Shown here in pieces: positions 62,730 through 64,000 of a stretch of 64,000 bases of DNA (position 1 is the stretch's first letter; every line of letters begins with the position of its first letter). Under the pieces are notes generated by a model. It was given only the letters and a program-made list of their open reading frames with translations, was not told where the DNA came from and ran no database searches. Source of the stretch: a virus; IMG/VR virus record IMGVR_UViG_3300032242_002445, positions 1-64,000 of that record; one strand, given 5' to 3'. Position numbers and translations under genes: made by a program.

Positions 62730-64000
62730 CTATAATTGCTCAACGAAGTTCCACGTGCAGACGACATTAGACGATGATCCACCTGCGGTAAGCTGTTGGA
62801 TGCAGATGGTGAGGGTTGCAGGATTGCGATTTATGTCAGAGCCGAGGTTGAACGTATCCGGCAATCCGTCGAAGATCTGCTGTCCGATGCCAGTCTGGGT
62901 CACACCTGATAGAACTGTGAGACCTCCAGAGATCGTAGCGGTGTTCGACCAGGTCCACTGCCTAGCCGACCTCCCTATCGTCGAGTTAGAGACTGAGCTG
63001 TTGCCTGCGTATGCGTAGGTCCCGTTGATCGTCGCGTTGTAGACTACGGTGTACAGGAAGGTCCCGGCAGTTGCGTTCTTACCTTGGTTGTTCTGCTCAA
63101 CGAGGGTGAACTCACCTGGAGATAGGTCAGAGTGATCGTATGGGGCACCTGACCTTAGTCCGATGGTTAGGATCGGTGTGAGTGTCGTTGCCGGGACGTA
63201 GCCGTTGATGTTGTACGCCGTCGCGGGAGACGAGTTGTACCTAGTCGGTGCCTCGGCCTGGTACGCGATGCCTGACATATTGAAGTATGGGATGTTTGGT
63301 TGTACCGTGCTGTTAAATATCTCTCTCCTGAGAGGAAGGCTCGCTGCTGATATGAAGTTGGTGTTCTGAGCGTTGACACCGCTGTAGCTCTGAACGTGAC
63401 AGATCTGAGGACCGTTGGGGCCACCCATGCCGAAGCGAATACGACCGGTCCTACCTCCGATCATGTCGAACCAGAAAGTGTAGTAGTAGTTCAGTCCCTT
63501 TGAGAATATGTTGAATCCCGAAGGTCCTGTGCCGTCAAGCTTGTCGGTGTTGAAGTTGTTGGCGTATGTCCTGTCCTCGACTATGGATCCGTTGGCAAGA
63601 GTCCTTCTTACTACGACAGCTAGAGTGTTTGCGTTCTGTTCCCAGAAGATGCCGTCGTTCGAGTCAAACAGTCCGGTGCGACGAGTCACTCCGCTGTCGG
63701 TGCTGTTCGCGCTGAAGTTGACCGTGGTATAGACCGTATGCGAGGTTCCAGGAATGATCTTGTACTTGACGTAGGTCTGTCTTATCACTGAACCTGACGC
63801 CGAGTTACCCGATGTCATGGAGATCTCAGACGTGTTTGCTAGGAAAGACGAGTTTGCTAGAGTACCGACATTGACTTGACTCCACTTGTAGGTTGTATCA
63901 TCGTCGACTACAGGAGTAAAGAAGTCCTGATTCTGAATTGCCGAGACCCTCAGCTTAGAGAGTGCGTCGACCGACCATGTAGGAGCTGCCTGCGTGAAGA
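62730..64000 (-). CDS. Virion structural protein, 5' end outside the window
   Basis: The reading frame is open from 62730 (stop side) to the right edge, with no start codon needed inside; a Met at 63818 is internal. At least 423 residues are visible. 'FTQAAPTWSVDALSKLRVSAIQNQDFF' near the visible N-end and 'RIRFGMGGPNGPQICHVQ' further on resemble structural or hub-type proteins that follow fibre genes in related phages. The C-terminal 150 residues are Asn/Ser/Thr-rich beta. Role unknown. Confidence 0.7.
   Translation of the reverse strand, partial: FTQAAPTWSVDALSKLRVSAIQNQDFFTPVVDDDTTYKWSQVNVGTLANSSFLANTSEISMTSGNSASGSVIRQTYVKYKIIPGTSHTVYTTVNFSANSTDSGVTRRTGLFDSNDGIFWEQNANTLAVVVRRTLANGSIVEDRTYANNFNTDKLDGTGPSGFNIFSKGLNYYYTFWFDMIGGRTGRIRFGMGGPNGPQICHVQSYSGVNAQNTNFISAASLPLRREIFNSTVQPNIPYFNMSGIAYQAEAPTRYNSSPATAYNINGYVPATTLTPILTIGLRSGAPYDHSDLSPGEFTLVEQNNQGKNATAGTFLYTVVYNATINGTYAYAGNSSVSNSTIGRSARQWTWSNTATISGGLTVLSGVTQTGIGQQIFDGLPDTFNLGSDINRNPATLTICIQQLTAGGSSSNVVCTWNFVEQL

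Noticed and set aside
1-64000. CRISPR arrays, insertion sequences, integrase or attachment sites
   Set aside because: No transposase, integrase, terminal inverted repeats or spaced direct repeats were seen; the phage appears to be strictly lytic in this window.

Overview
This window is part of the genome of a T4-like myovirus (T4 superfamily, contractile tail). The baseplate genes gp53, gp25, gp6, gp7 and gp8, the hub genes, gp4, the replication trio gp33-gp59-gp32, T4-type RNase H and gp61 primase, PhoH, NrdA/NrdB and ThyX are all recognisable from sequence. Many small conserved genes (speD, DUF932, WYL_2, a DUF6433-like protein, a 'MPLWG' virion protein) are of the type shared with cyanophages and related environmental T4-like phages. 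The likely host is an alphaproteobacterium, because the phage carries a circularly permuted, two-piece tmRNA of the type known from that class. A relative of the Sinorhizobium phage phiM12 group is a reasonable guess, but this is inference. Both window ends cut through structural genes, so the genome continues on both sides.

Layout. (1) 1-28034, almost all on the minus strand: late virion genes, read from 28 kb down to 1. The order is gp48, gp53, gp27-like hub, gp5 OB domain, a 472-aa hub-region protein, gp5 beta-helix spike, PAAR tip, gp25, gp6, gp7, gp8, a 1474-aa DUF4815 wedge protein, a 1255-aa beta-propeller protein, then a run of fibre/appendage genes. T4-type late promoters (TATAAATA or ATAAATA) precede many of them. 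(2) 28058-34932, plus strand: gp4, a conserved protein of unknown role, a gp54/tube-like protein, gp26 with a probable -1 frameshift into a gp51-like tail, a holin, and two large tail-associated cell-wall hydrolases. (3) 34938-37755, minus strand: gp32, gp59, gp33, a membrane protein, tRNA-Arg(TCT), a degenerate tRNA-like element, a small gene and the tmRNA. (4) 37745-56249, mostly minus: accessory and nucleotide/DNA metabolism genes (DUF1003, DUF932, SprT-like, PD-(D/E)XK nuclease, PhoH, RNase H, glycosyltransferase, SpeD, glutaredoxin, NrdB, NrdA, ThyX, primase). Strong sigma70-type promoters (TTGACA, about 17 bases, TATAAT-like) drive many of them. Two AT-rich homing endonuclease genes on the plus strand run tail-to-tail into RNase H and NrdB. 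(5) 56251-64000, minus: small conserved genes, virion proteins, a long disordered protein with a nested start, a Dps-like protein, an RyR-domain protein and a partial structural gene.

How it works together. Host sigma70-like promoters sit in front of tmRNA, gp32 and many metabolic genes, so these are probably early or middle. The TATAAATA promoters sit in front of virion genes, and gp33 (late co-activator) is present to activate them. NrdAB, ThyX and glutaredoxin supply dNTPs. gp61, gp59, gp32 and RNase H replicate the DNA. The baseplate, spike, two tail hydrolases and fibres build the infection machine. The phage tmRNA could rescue stalled ribosomes, or tag proteins with its own peptide (ANDNAPFEARLAA), during infection.
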